Positions 1 to 7,287 of a stretch of 64,000 nt of DNA are shown in pieces; the stretch's first letter is position 1; every line of letters begins with the position of its first letter. Location: contig JADJIB010000002.1 in the NCBI GenBank assembly GCA_016707175.1, positions 876,501 to 940,500 on the forward strand, written 5' to 3'. The position numbers and the translations under genes were made by a program. Origin of the DNA: Candidatus Phosphoribacter hodrii. GTDB lineage: Bacteria > Actinomycetota > Actinomycetes > Actinomycetales > Dermatophilaceae. The notes under the pieces are model-generated. The model was not told the DNA's origin and searched no databases. It saw nothing but the letters and a program-made list of their open reading frames with translations.

Positions 1-1
1 C

Positions 2-142
2 AACCCCCGCGAGGGCGTCGATTCCTGGCAGGTGGGCGGCATACCGAGTGAGGATGTCGTCGCGCTGGTTGTGACGCGCCTACCCGCATTCCCTGCCCTA
101 CGAGGTTCGCTGCGGCGGCTCACGCGGGGTAGGTTGGGGTAA
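2..142 (+). CDS. sodX: Nickel-type superoxide dismutase maturation protease, C-terminal end (partial)
   Basis: Only the last 46 codons are inside the window; the gene continues upstream. The open frame reads NPREGVDSWQVGGIPSEDVV and ends at a TAA. This resembles the C-terminal part of S26 signal-peptidase-like enzymes (an NP..S.DSR.fG.vp..dvvG pattern). The position directly upstream of a nickel superoxide dismutase gene, in the same orientation and 52 bp away, fits SodX, the protease that removes the SodN propeptide so that the new N-terminal His can bind nickel. The catalytic Ser and Lys would lie outside the window, so the assignment rests on the tail sequence and the neighbour. The tail beyond the usual end (about 20 residues, Arg-rich) is not recognised. 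Confidence 0.7.
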   Translation, partial: NPREGVDSWQVGGIPSEDVVALVVTRLPAFPALRGSLRRLTRGRLG

Positions 143-194
143 TCCGGCGAGCCGCCCGAGGCACCCCCGGATCGACGACGAAGGGACACCCACC

Positions 195-596
195 ATGCGT
201 TTGCGCTTCTTCGCGACGGCCGTCGAGGTCAGCGCCCACTGCGACCTGCCGTGCGGCGTCTACGACCCCGCTCAGGCCCGCATCGAGGCCCAGTCGGTCA
301 AGGCCACCATCGAGAAGGCCCTGGCCAGCGACGACCCCGACTTCAAGGTCCGCGCCATGATCATCAAGGAGCAGCGCTCGCACCTGGTCAAGGAGCACCT
401 GTGGGTGCTGTGGACCGACTACTTCAAGGCCCCGCACTTCGAGAAGTACCCCCAGTTGCACACCCTCATCAACGACGCCACCAAGCTGGCCGGCGCGGGT
501 GGCACGAAGGGGTCGTGGGACCTGGCCAAGGCCGACGAGTTGCTGGCCAAGATCGACGAGATCGCCGAGATCTTCTGGGAGACCAAGAAGGCCTGA
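195..596 (+). CDS. sodN: Nickel superoxide dismutase
   Basis: Converts superoxide to oxygen and hydrogen peroxide in the cytoplasm using a nickel centre. The 133-residue product has the family's usual length. The diagnostic nickel hook HCDLPCGVYDP starts at about residue 15, preceded by a propeptide (MRLRFFATAVEVSA) that must be cut by SodX to expose the His amino group. The two hook cysteines are intact. The ATG is preceded by a good ribosome-binding site (GAAGGGA about 8 bp upstream). The rest is the expected helical bundle, ending EIFWETKKA. It follows the sodX end and is followed by a strong hairpin terminator, so the two genes probably form a short unit. Confidence 0.97.
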   Translation: MRLRFFATAVEVSAHCDLPCGVYDPAQARIEAQSVKATIEKALASDDPDFKVRAMIIKEQRSHLVKEHLWVLWTDYFKAPHFEKYPQLHTLINDATKLAGAGGTKGSWDLAKADELLAKIDEIAEIFWETKKA

Positions 597-633
597 CCGG
601 GAGCGCCGCGAGGGCGGCATACCCGATCGCGAG

Positions 634-665
634 AGGGCCCGACGGCGTGGTGCCGTCAGGGCCCT
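634..665. terminator. Rho-independent terminator after sodN, also at the end of the opposing HD gene
   Basis: A left arm AGGGCCCGACGGC (634-646) pairs with GCCGTCAGGGCCCT (652-665) with one bulged A and a 5-nt loop, followed by TTT on the plus strand. It lies 38 bp after the sodN stop and overlaps the stop codon of the convergent HD-domain gene, so it may serve both strands. Confidence 0.8.
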
Positions 666-1996
666 TTCGTATGCCGTCTGGCCAGCACCCGCACGAGGGA
701 GTCGACGACGCGGGGGTCGTACTCATACCCCAGGCCGAGGTGGATCCGTTCGACGGCGGCCTCGCGCCGGCGCAACGCGATCGAGCCACCCACGAGATCG
801 TCGTAGGCGTTGGCGACCTTCACGATGCGGCTGAGCATCGGCACCTGCTGGCGCTGCTCGCGCACGACCCGGTAGGGCGTCGCCTGGTGCTCGACGGCGA
901 TGGCCACCTCGGGGGGCAGACCGGTCTTGCGCACGATGTCGGCGCTGTCAGAAGCGATCCGGCGTTGGTCGGCAGGGGCCGCCATGAGGGTGGCGCCGGC
1001 GGGGATGGGGGCGCGCAGTGCCACCTGGCCGATGTCGTGCAGCAACGCGGCGTTCTCGAGGTTGCGGATATCGCGACCGCTCAGGCCGAGATCGCGGCCG
1101 ACGGCCACGCACAGTTCGGCCACCCGGTCGGGGTGCCCGGCTCGGGTGAAGCCGCCCATCTCGGTGAGCCGCGAGAGCACTCGGACGGTCTGGGCGTAGG
1201 TCGCGCGGATCGCGGCATACTGCCGCAGCGCGAACTGGGTGAGGACCAACGGGACGAGGAACAGCGGGAGGGCCAGGACCCCGAGCGGGCGTTCGGCCAG
1301 CGCGATCAGTGCCCCCGTGGCGCTCAGGGCCAGACCCAGCCCAGCGCCCGAGCGGACCTCATCGAGGAAGGCCTGGCGCAGGCTGCCAGCCGAGCGTGAA
1401 GCCATGACGAGCGCCGACAGCCCAAGGAAGGTGAACAGGCCGATCGCCGCGATGACGGCCAGCAGCACCGCGACCGGCCAGCGGCTCCCCACCCACGTGG
1501 CGTCGACCTCAAGCAGGGTCCGGCCCGACCACAGGGGCGCCCACCGGAACAACAGCGCGGCGACGAAGATCGCGAGGAACCGCGCCGCCATCTCCTCCAC
1601 CCGCAAGGACCGACCCCGCGCGGCGTGCGGCAGCGCCCCGCAGAGCATGGCGATGGCACTGACCATGACGATCGGCCCAGGGGCGAGGTGCGTGAGATCG
1701 ACCTGCCAGGACACCGAGGTGAGGGCGAACGCCAGCCCCGTCGCCAGCGTCATCGGAGCCAGTTGCCGGCCGTCCTCGACCGGGAACCGGAAGTACTCGC
1801 CAACCCCGATGAGCACCGCGAACGACGACACGACCAACCAGGCGCTGAGGAACGGCCCGGGGTTGCGGATCGTGTTGATCGTCCCGATCACCGCGACCGC
1901 CACGGCGACGTGCACCACCCATCGAGCAGTGAGCCGACGCCGAACGCCGTGGGCCGGCCCGCGAACGACCCCGAGGGCGATGTCGGGCGCGTTCAC
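656..1996 (-). CDS. Integral membrane HD-domain (HDIG) protein
   Basis: A 446-residue protein with about eight predicted membrane segments in the first 290 residues, followed by a cytoplasmic HD phosphohydrolase domain. The metal-binding HD pair is visible in AALLHDIGQVALR, with a preceding His in GHPDRVAELC and a later His in VAIAVEHQA. The GYP signature of cyclic-di-GMP phosphodiesterases is absent (the place reads EHQATPYRVV), so the substrate is uncertain. I chose the GTG at 1996 because it overlaps the stop of the upstream HD gene by 4 bp (GTGA), which implies translational coupling. The two genes look like diverged tandem paralogues: N-terminal membrane block, then an HD domain. Role in nucleotide signalling is inference. 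Confidence 0.8.
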   Translation of the reverse strand: MNAPDIALGVVRGPAHGVRRRLTARWVVHVAVAVAVIGTINTIRNPGPFLSAWLVVSSFAVLIGVGEYFRFPVEDGRQLAPMTLATGLAFALTSVSWQVDLTHLAPGPIVMVSAIAMLCGALPHAARGRSLRVEEMAARFLAIFVAALLFRWAPLWSGRTLLEVDATWVGSRWPVAVLLAVIAAIGLFTFLGLSALVMASRSAGSLRQAFLDEVRSGAGLGLALSATGALIALAERPLGVLALPLFLVPLVLTQFALRQYAAIRATYAQTVRVLSRLTEMGGFTRAGHPDRVAELCVAVGRDLGLSGRDIRNLENAALLHDIGQVALRAPIPAGATLMAAPADQRRIASDSADIVRKTGLPPEVAIAVEHQATPYRVVREQRQQVPMLSRIVKVANAYDDLVGGSIALRRREAAVERIHLGLGYEYDPRVVDSLVRVLARRHTKGP

Positions 1997-3392
1997 GAGC
2001 CCTGGCCTGCGGTCGCGGGGCGGTCGATCCCGGCCAACATGTCGGACATCACGGGATCGTCGTGGTCCCACAACGGCGCGCCCGCGCCTTCGGGCGGTGG
2101 CTCGGCGACGGCCCAGGTATGCCGCTCAAGGACTCGGGCGAGGACGGCCACCACCGTCGGGTCCAGGTGGGTTCCGGCGCGTGACTCGACGACCTGAAGG
2201 GCACGGTTCGACGGCAGTGCCTGGCGCCCGGGACGCCCACGCGTGAGCGAGTCGAAACTGTCGGCCACCGCAATGATCCGCGAGGCCAGTGGGATGTCCG
2301 TTCCAACCAACTGATCGGGGTAACCACGGCCGTCCCAGCGCTCGTGGTGATGCTTGATGCTGTCGAGCGAATCCTGCAGGAAGGCGATGTCGCTCAGCAG
2401 GGCTACGCCGACGGCAGGGTGTCGGGCGATGAGTTCGCTCAGGGATTTGTCGGGTGCCTTGGTATCCGAGCCGGCCCAGGCCTGAGCTCCGAGCCACCCG
2501 ATGTCGTGCAGGATCGCGGCATACTGCAGTGCCTCTGTTTGTGCCGGGCCGAGGCCAAGCCCCTCTCCCAACAGCACGGATAGGCGAGCGACCCGCTCGC
2601 TGTGCCCGACGGCATACGGGTCCCGGGTCTCGCCGGCCGCGACGAGGGCGGCCAGCGTGCGTTCGTGGGCGCGCTCCTCCTCGGCATATTGGACGAAGGC
2701 CCACTGGGCGACGAACAACGGCAGCAGGATGAGGACCGCGCTGAACGGTCCGACCTGCGCGGGGACCCAGAGGATGACGAAGAGCAGACCGATGACGCCG
2801 TAGCCCATCTGGGCCAGGCCCGAGGTCGTCAACATCGCCAGGAACATCGACTGGAAGGACTCGCCGCTGTCGACCCGAACGATCATCGCGATGCTGGCGA
2901 AGTTGACCAGGCTGAAGACCAGGCTCGCCACGAGGAACGGCCCCCCACCCGGACCATCAACTCCCCCGGACCGGAGATTGTCGTGAGGTCGGCGGGGCCA
3001 CCGGCGAGCAGATAGGTGAGCCCACCAACCGAACCGAGGATGGCACCCATCGAGGCGTTGAACAGACGAGCCCGCCAGCCCGCAGCCCCGCGTTCGAGCA
3101 GGATCGTCGTGGCCATCATCAGGGCGCTGCCCACCGGGCCTACGAGGACGCAGGAGGCGAGAGAGACGATCCCACTGGCTGCCACCGCGACCCGCTCGAC
3201 CACCCGCACCCGCACGACGCGAGTGCCTAGGGTCAGAACGGTGAGGACGGCCAACGAAACATAGTCATGGGGAACGCCGTCGAGAGCCCAGGCCAGTGTC
3301 GTGATGAGAACCGCGACGACAAGCGTGGCCAGGATCACGGCGTTGACGCGCCGGGCCCGTGGACCTGGGTCGGCCGCGGCCTGCGGACTCAT
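1993..3392 (-). pseudogene. Membrane HD-GYP domain gene broken by an apparent frameshift
   Basis: Two overlapping open frames make one gene. The upstream part (from the ATG at 3392) encodes several membrane segments and runs to ISGPGELMVRVGG. The downstream part resumes as PFLVASLVFSLVNFASIAM and carries the HD-GYP domain: HSERVARL, ILHDIGW and the full signature HHHERWDGRGYP, followed by ASRIIAVADSFDSL. The junction is a run of six C (six G on the coding strand) at about 2941-2946; one extra G would restore a single frame of about 466 residues. HD-GYP domains hydrolyse cyclic-di-GMP, so an intact version would be a membrane-anchored phosphodiesterase. A real mutation, a phase-variable tract and a sequencing error in a homopolymer are all possible. 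If unrepaired, the C-terminal part could only be translated from an internal start near 2931. Confidence 0.75.
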
Positions 3393-3447
3393 GGCCCCAC
3401 GCTACTGGGAAGAGTGTCCCAGAGCCCGGCGCGGCCCACGAGCGTGC

Positions 3448-3469
3448 TCACCGCGCCGGCCGGCGGTGA
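3448..3469 (-). terminator. Candidate hairpin terminator after the small-peptide genes
   Basis: TCACCGC (3448-3454) and GCGGTGA (3463-3469) form a perfect 7-bp stem with an 8-nt GC-rich loop, 18 bp beyond the stop of the last small-peptide gene on the minus strand. No clear T run follows, so this is only a plausible end for that transcript. Confidence 0.35.
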
Positions 3470-3486
3470 CAGACGGGGCGAAGCGG

Positions 3487-3663
3487 TCAGCCGCGCTTGG
3501 GCGGTTCCCAGGTGAACATCGCCAGCGGGCCGTCGATCCTGCCCTTGGGCTCCCACGTGAACATCCCGGTCGGACCATCGACACGCGTCGCTGCGCGGCC
3601 ACCCCACACCGGGGTCGTCTCCTTGGTCAGCATGGCTTCGAACAACTTGGACACGGTCTTCAT
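3487..3663 (-). CDS. Small repeat-containing peptide, copy A (58 residues, unknown function)
   Basis: I do not recognise this family. The product starts MKTVSKLFEAMLTKETTPVW, an amphipathic helix-like N-terminus, followed by GGRAATRVD and then two copies of a short unit: GPTGMFTWEP and GPLAMFTWEP, ending PKRG. A clear ribosome-binding site (AAGGAG) lies 7 bp before the ATG, which supports real translation. Copy B, 68 bp upstream on the same strand, differs by a single residue (Arg versus Lys in PKGRIDGP), and the DNA is nearly identical, so this is a recent tandem duplication. A leader-plus-repeated-core layout is reminiscent of ribosomally made modified peptides, but no modifying enzyme gene is visible nearby, so that is speculation. 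Confidence 0.65.
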   Translation of the reverse strand: MKTVSKLFEAMLTKETTPVWGGRAATRVDGPTGMFTWEPKGRIDGPLAMFTWEPPKRG

Positions 3664-3731
3664 GAGGTACTCCTTGAGATCTGGGGGAAGCAGGAACTGG
3701 AAGAGAGGGGGGTGCGCAGGATCGCCGGCGG

Positions 3732-3908
3732 TCAGCCGCGCTTGGGCGGTTCCCAGGTGAACATCGCGAGCGGGCCGTCGATCTTGCCCTTGGGCTCCCA
3801 CGTGAACATCCCGGTCGGACCATCGACACGCGTCGCCGCGCGGCCACCCCACACCGGGGTCGTCTCCTTGGTCAGCATGGCTTCGAACAACTTGGAGACA
3901 GTCTTCAT
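3732..3908 (-). CDS. Small repeat-containing peptide, copy B (58 residues, unknown function)
   Basis: This is the tandem twin of the 3487-3663 gene. It has the same N-terminus, the same two MFTWEP units and the same PKRG end; the only difference is Lys in PKGKIDGP. The ATG is preceded by its own ribosome-binding site (AAAGGA, about 6 bp upstream). The intergenic sequence before copy A differs from that before copy B, so the duplicated block is essentially the reading frame itself. No signal peptide, Cys residues or transmembrane segment is seen. Near-identical duplication may raise dosage. Function unknown. Confidence 0.65.
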   Translation of the reverse strand: MKTVSKLFEAMLTKETTPVWGGRAATRVDGPTGMFTWEPKGKIDGPLAMFTWEPPKRG

Positions 3909-4020
3909 GTCAGTTCCTTTGACTTTCGGTGGTATTGAAAAGGGGTATCGCTGGTCGGCATCCGCATGGCCAGGTGACGGCAGGCGTGGTGACTGCGCCA
4001 TGGGTGAGCACGGCGCCGCG

Positions 4021-4107
4021 TCACGGGAGTTGGGTGGACGCAGGTCCCCACAACCGAGTGACGTCCTGGGTCAACATCGCCACAAACAGGCGTTGGATGG
4101 CCTTCAT
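4021..4107 (-). CDS. Short diverged paralogue of the MFTWEP peptides (28 residues)
   Basis: This frame starts MKAIQRLFVAMLTQDVTRLW and ends GPASTQLP. It matches the N-terminal half of copies A and B (MK-[TA]-[VI]-x-[KR]-LF-x-AMLT, and a Trp-Gly after the helix) but lacks the MFTWEP repeat region. A GAGGA ribosome-binding site precedes the ATG. It may be the first gene of a three-gene run on the minus strand, or a truncated relic. Its existence shows that the N-terminal helix is the conserved family feature. Function unknown. Confidence 0.5.
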   Translation of the reverse strand: MKAIQRLFVAMLTQDVTRLWGPASTQLP

Positions 4108-4243
4108 ACGATCCTCGAAGTCCGGGAGAGTCGGCTACTGAAGCCGTACACGAGCCTGAGGTGTACTCGTCTGCCCCTTAGTGTGCGCCACGGAACTCGG
4201 ACATTCCAGTCGAAACCGCGGACGCGGCCTCGGCCGGAACCGC

Positions 4244-4249
4244 TATCAT
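4244..4249 (+). promoter_or_regulatory. Possible -10 element for the bL37 gene
   Basis: TATCAT stands out in a GC-rich stretch about 54 bp before the bL37 start codon and fits an actinobacterial -10 (TANNNT). I see no convincing -35, which is common for such promoters. Confidence 0.35.
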
Positions 4250-4302
4250 TCGCGGGCTACACCAACTACCGAAGACCGCATCGCAAACACCCTGGAGTCA
4301 CC

Positions 4303-4377
4303 ATGAGCAAGCGTTCCCGCAAGCGGCGTTCCCGCAAGAGCCACGCCGCCAACCACGGGCGCAAGCCCAACGCCTGA
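4303..4377 (+). CDS. Large-subunit ribosomal protein bL37
   Basis: The 24-residue product MSKRSRKRRSRKSHAANHGR + KPNA closely matches the tiny, very basic bL37 seen in mycobacterial ribosome structures (consensus roughly MAKRGRKKR.RK.SKANHGKRPNA). It binds 23S rRNA in the large subunit. The length is exact, and the conserved ANHG.(K/R)PNA tail is present. A GGAG ribosome-binding site lies 6 bp before the ATG. The gene is easily missed because of its size. It sits between the small-peptide cluster and the convergent rsrA gene. Confidence 0.88.
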   Translation: MSKRSRKRRSRKSHAANHGRKPNA

Positions 4378-4398
4378 GCGGCCGCACCCGCGCGCGAC

Positions 4399-4803
4399 CT
4401 AGTTGGTCGTCTCGATCCGAATGACGGTCAGGCGGCTGACGATGGTCGCGCGCAGCGCCGTGGGGGCGGGCTCCGGCGCACACGACCTCTTGATCATCAA
4501 CTTGACCATGTGGTCGAGGTCGTACTGACGTAGGCACTCGGCGCACGCGTCCAGATGTGCCCGCACCTTGGCGAAGTCATTCGCCTCCATCTCGCCGTCG
4601 AGGAACTCGAAGGCTCGCAGCAACGCCTCTGAACAGTCCAAAGCCGTGGGACCGCCATGCGGATGGTGATGTCCAGGGTCGACGGACCCCGAGGCGGACT
4701 CCGAGACGAACGCCGCAGCGGGCGTGGCCGCAGGGCCCGCGGATCGCGGACCCACCGAACTGGAGCCGAGCGGACCGGGCTCACGGTGCTCGCTGGTCAT
4801 CAT
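4399..4803 (-). CDS. rsrA: Zinc-binding anti-sigma factor of the RsrA (mycothiol system) type
   Basis: Binds and silences SigR until thiol oxidation releases zinc and forms a disulfide. The ZAS motif is intact: HLDACAEC (His-x3-Cys-x2-Cys) at about residues 87-94, with the partner Cys in LDCSEALL at about 60. The 134-residue product has an N-terminal extension of about 45 residues, including a His-rich stretch (HHHPHGG), compared with the roughly 105-residue Streptomyces protein; what it does is unknown. The start codon overlaps the sigR stop by 4 bp (ATGA), the classic arrangement that balances sigma and anti-sigma synthesis. The second ATG immediately after the first is an alternative start. 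Confidence 0.92.
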   Translation of the reverse strand: MMTSEHREPGPLGSSSVGPRSAGPAATPAAAFVSESASGSVDPGHHHPHGGPTALDCSEALLRAFEFLDGEMEANDFAKVRAHLDACAECLRQYDLDHMVKLMIKRSCAPEPAPTALRATIVSRLTVIRIETTN

Positions 4804-5519
4804 CGCCCCTCGGTCTGGACGTCGGTACGGACGTAGCCGCGCTCGGCGGCATACTCGGTCAGCAGATCGCGCAATTGCCGGCGCCCGCGGTGTAGCCGTG
4901 ACATCACGGTCCCGATGGGGGTCTGCATGATCTCGGCGATCTCCTTGTAGGCATACCCCTCGACGTCGGCGAAATAGACCGCCAACCGGAACTCCTCGGG
5001 GATCGCGAGCAGGGCGCGCTTGACGTCGCTGTCGGGCAGATGATCCAACGCCACGTCTTCAGCCGACCGACCGCCCGCCGAGGAGTGCGAGTCGGCCCGG
5101 TGCAGCTGGTAGTCCTCGATCTCGGCAGCGTCCGACTGCAACGGCTCGCGCTGCTTCTTGCGGTAGGAGTTGATGTAGGTGTTGGTGAGGATGCGGTACA
5201 TCCACGCCTTGAGGTTGGTCCCCGGCTGGTACTGGTGGAACGCGGCCCAGGCCTTGGCGTAGGTCTCCTGGACGAGGTCCTCGGCGTCGGCGGCATTGCG
5301 CGCGGTGCGCAGCGCGGCCGAGTAGAGCTGGTCAAGCAGCGGCATGGCTTCGCGCTCGAAGCGCGCGCGCCGCTCCTCGGTGGTCTCGGTGGCCAGGTCG
5401 AGGGCAGGCGCAGCGTCAGCGACGACGGGAAGGTCGGTCTCGGGCAGCACCTCGGTGGACGAGGCGGCGAGCGAGCCGGTGGCGTCGGGAGGGGTCGGGG
5501 ACGCGGGATCGGTGGTCAT
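4800..5519 (-). CDS. sigR: Redox-responsive ECF sigma factor, SigR/SigH type
   Basis: A 239-residue group IV sigma factor. Region 2 is visible in ADAEDLVQETYAKAWAAFHQ and GTNLKAWMYRILTNTYINSY, and region 4 in YKEIAEIMQTPIGTVMSRLH. The motif KAWMYRILTNTYINSYRKKQ is typical of SigR/SigH/RpoE proteins that control thiol-stress genes. I chose the ATG at 5519 rather than longer in-frame starts because homology begins about 50 residues later and the upstream part looks non-coding. It is coupled to rsrA by a 4-bp overlap. A possible SigR-like promoter (GGGAAG at 5609-5614, then 16 bp, then GTT at 5590-5592, read on the minus strand) lies upstream, but the spacing is shorter than usual, so autoregulation is only suggested. 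Linkage to SRAP and aroA resembles the mycobacterial sigH region. Confidence 0.94.
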   Translation of the reverse strand: MTTDPASPTPPDATGSLAASSTEVLPETDLPVVADAAPALDLATETTEERRARFEREAMPLLDQLYSAALRTARNAADAEDLVQETYAKAWAAFHQYQPGTNLKAWMYRILTNTYINSYRKKQREPLQSDAAEIEDYQLHRADSHSSAGGRSAEDVALDHLPDSDVKRALLAIPEEFRLAVYFADVEGYAYKEIAEIMQTPIGTVMSRLHRGRRQLRDLLTEYAAERGYVRTDVQTEGR

Positions 5520-5687
5520 CGCGCCCCACAGTAACGGTCCCGTGTGACTGCCGGCAGCAACCGAACCTCTGGTGGCGACCGGCATGACGAACACGACGAT
5601 GCTCCTAGCTTCCCGGGGGTGGTTGCGGATCGTGACGTGCAACGCCCCCGACGGCATCGTTCATTCCCAGTTCACTCCCCCAGCACC

Positions 5688-6377
5688 TCAGCCGGGTATG
5701 CCGCGCAGCACCTCGGTGATCGCCGCACCGACCGCTGAGGCCGAGCCCCGCGGGATCGTGTGGGTGCCGGGGACGGCATACATCCGGGTCGGCGGGAGCG
5801 ACACGGCGGCGAGTACCTCGGCCGGGGTCCCGAAAGGGTCGCGCTCGCCTTGCACGACCGACACCGGGAGCCCGCCGGCGAGCGCGCCCTCCAGCTCCTG
5901 AGCGCGGCTCGATTCGGGTTTTCCCGGCGGGTGCAGCGGGAAACTCAGGCACAGCACCGCGTCGGCGCCGACGCTGAGGGCGGTCCGGCAGGCGACCCGC
6001 GCGCCCGCGCTTCGGCCGGCGACCAGCCAGGGGCCGCGCGCGGTCGCGAGCGCCCCGCCGCGGGCCCGCAGAGCAGCGGCGACCGACACCCAGGCCGTGT
6101 CGAGGATGGGCGGCCGCGCAGCGACCCGCCCGCCTGCGACGAGCCACGGTTGTTCGACGAGCGCGACCGCCCAGCCCGCGCCGACGGCGGCCTCGGTGGT
6201 GGCGATGAGGTCGGTGGTGGTGATGCTCGGGCCGGCCCCGTGACCGAGCAGGAGCACCCCACGGGAGCCGCGCGCCCGGCGCAGGTGCACCCGCGCCGGA
6301 CCGACGGAGGTGGGCACTTCCAGGACCGTGGGCGCCGGGTTCAGTGACGCCGGAGTCAGCGGCTGGGTCGATGTCAT
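5688..6377 (-). CDS. Alpha/beta hydrolase of the dienelactone-hydrolase/KANL3-Tex30 type
   Basis: A 229-residue alpha/beta hydrolase. The oxyanion loop LLLGHGAGPSI, the nucleophile elbow AGRSAGAR (Ser), the LSFPLHPPGKPE segment typical of this small family, the acid in QGERDPFGT and the His in PGTHTIPR are all visible, so the catalytic triad looks intact. Substrate unknown. Its start overlaps the stop of the SRAP gene by 4 bp, so the two are probably co-translated. Confidence 0.85.
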   Translation of the reverse strand: MTSTQPLTPASLNPAPTVLEVPTSVGPARVHLRRARGSRGVLLLGHGAGPSITTTDLIATTEAAVGAGWAVALVEQPWLVAGGRVAARPPILDTAWVSVAAALRARGGALATARGPWLVAGRSAGARVACRTALSVGADAVLCLSFPLHPPGKPESSRAQELEGALAGGLPVSVVQGERDPFGTPAEVLAAVSLPPTRMYAVPGTHTIPRGSASAVGAAITEVLRGIPG

Positions 6378-7210
6378 GAGCCGATGATCTCGCCGGTCGT
6401 CGGGTCGACGACCCCGCGCAGCGCGGCCGCCGGGAGGGCGTCGAGAAGGTGCGCGCCGTTGCCCGCCGACCCGTTGACCGCCGTCGAGACGGGGTATGCC
6501 GCGAACCTCCCGGCCCGCTCGAAGCGCAGCATCCGCTCGACAGCGGCCGGGTCGGTCAGGGCGGGGTCGAGCCAGGCGGCCCAGTTGTCCGGCTCCAGGA
6601 CGAGCGGTTGGCGGTCGTGGATCCGGTCCAGGCCGGGCTCCGCGGCGGTCGTGATGATGGTGAAGGTCGTCAGCCAGGCGAGCGGGTCGTCCCGGTCGGG
6701 GACCGCGGGGTCGCGCCAGAACTCATAGAGACCGGCGAAAGCGAGGGGCGCCGCATCTCCCCGATGGATGAAGAAGGGCTGCTTGCGGGGCTTGCCCTTG
6801 GCGTCGAGCACCGTCGGCGACGCCTGCCACTCATACCAACCATCTGCGGGGACGAGGCACCGCCGGGCCAGCGCGGCCCGGGCGAACGGGCCCGATTCGA
6901 GCGCGGTCTCGGCGCGGGCGTTGATGAACCGCATCCCGATCTTGACGTCCTTGGCCCAACTGGGCACCAGGCCCCAGGTGAGCAGTCGCAGTTGCCGGCT
7001 CGAGGGACCGTCCGGGTCCGAGCGCGACGCCCGGGTGAGGACGACGGGCGCCTGCTTGCTCGGCGCGACGTTGTAGTCGGGGGCACCGGCCGGCGGATCC
7101 TGTGGTTTGACCAGGACGCTGCGCGAGGGCTCGGCCGTGGCGACCACCTCGACGTCGAACTCCAGCACGAGGTCGGCCTGGTCCTTGGCAGCGGCATACC
7201 TCCCACACAT
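6374..7210 (-). CDS. SRAP-domain protein (HMCES/YedK family), abasic-site DNA-protein crosslinking
   Basis: The family caps abasic sites in single-stranded DNA by a thiazolidine link to Cys2. I chose the ATG at 7210 because it places MCGRY at the N-terminus with the catalytic Cys at position 2; an upstream in-frame ATG would bury it. Other family signatures are NVAPSKQAPVV (Asn of the active site), FINARAET, RRCLVPADGWYEW (Glu) and the HDRQPLVL segment (His). The 278-residue length is normal. It is transcribed away from aroA across a 77-bp gap, with the downstream hydrolase overlapping its stop. One dispersed motif copy lies just upstream of the start codon and another just inside it (7192-7228). 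Confidence 0.94.
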   Translation of the reverse strand: MCGRYAAAKDQADLVLEFDVEVVATAEPSRSVLVKPQDPPAGAPDYNVAPSKQAPVVLTRASRSDPDGPSSRQLRLLTWGLVPSWAKDVKIGMRFINARAETALESGPFARAALARRCLVPADGWYEWQASPTVLDAKGKPRKQPFFIHRGDAAPLAFAGLYEFWRDPAVPDRDDPLAWLTTFTIITTAAEPGLDRIHDRQPLVLEPDNWAAWLDPALTDPAAVERMLRFERAGRFAAYPVSTAVNGSAGNGAHLLDALPAAALRGVVDPTTGEIIGS

Positions 7211-7287
7211 GAGGGACAGGGTATGCCGCGCTCCCGACGGCACGCAGTTGCAGCAGCCTCCAGGGTGCGACCAACTACGGTTGTCGG

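Noticed and set aside
5590..5614. Firm SigR autoregulatory promoter upstream of sigR
   Set aside because: GGGAAG and GTT are present but 16 bp apart, shorter than the usual spacing, so it is mentioned only as a possibility.
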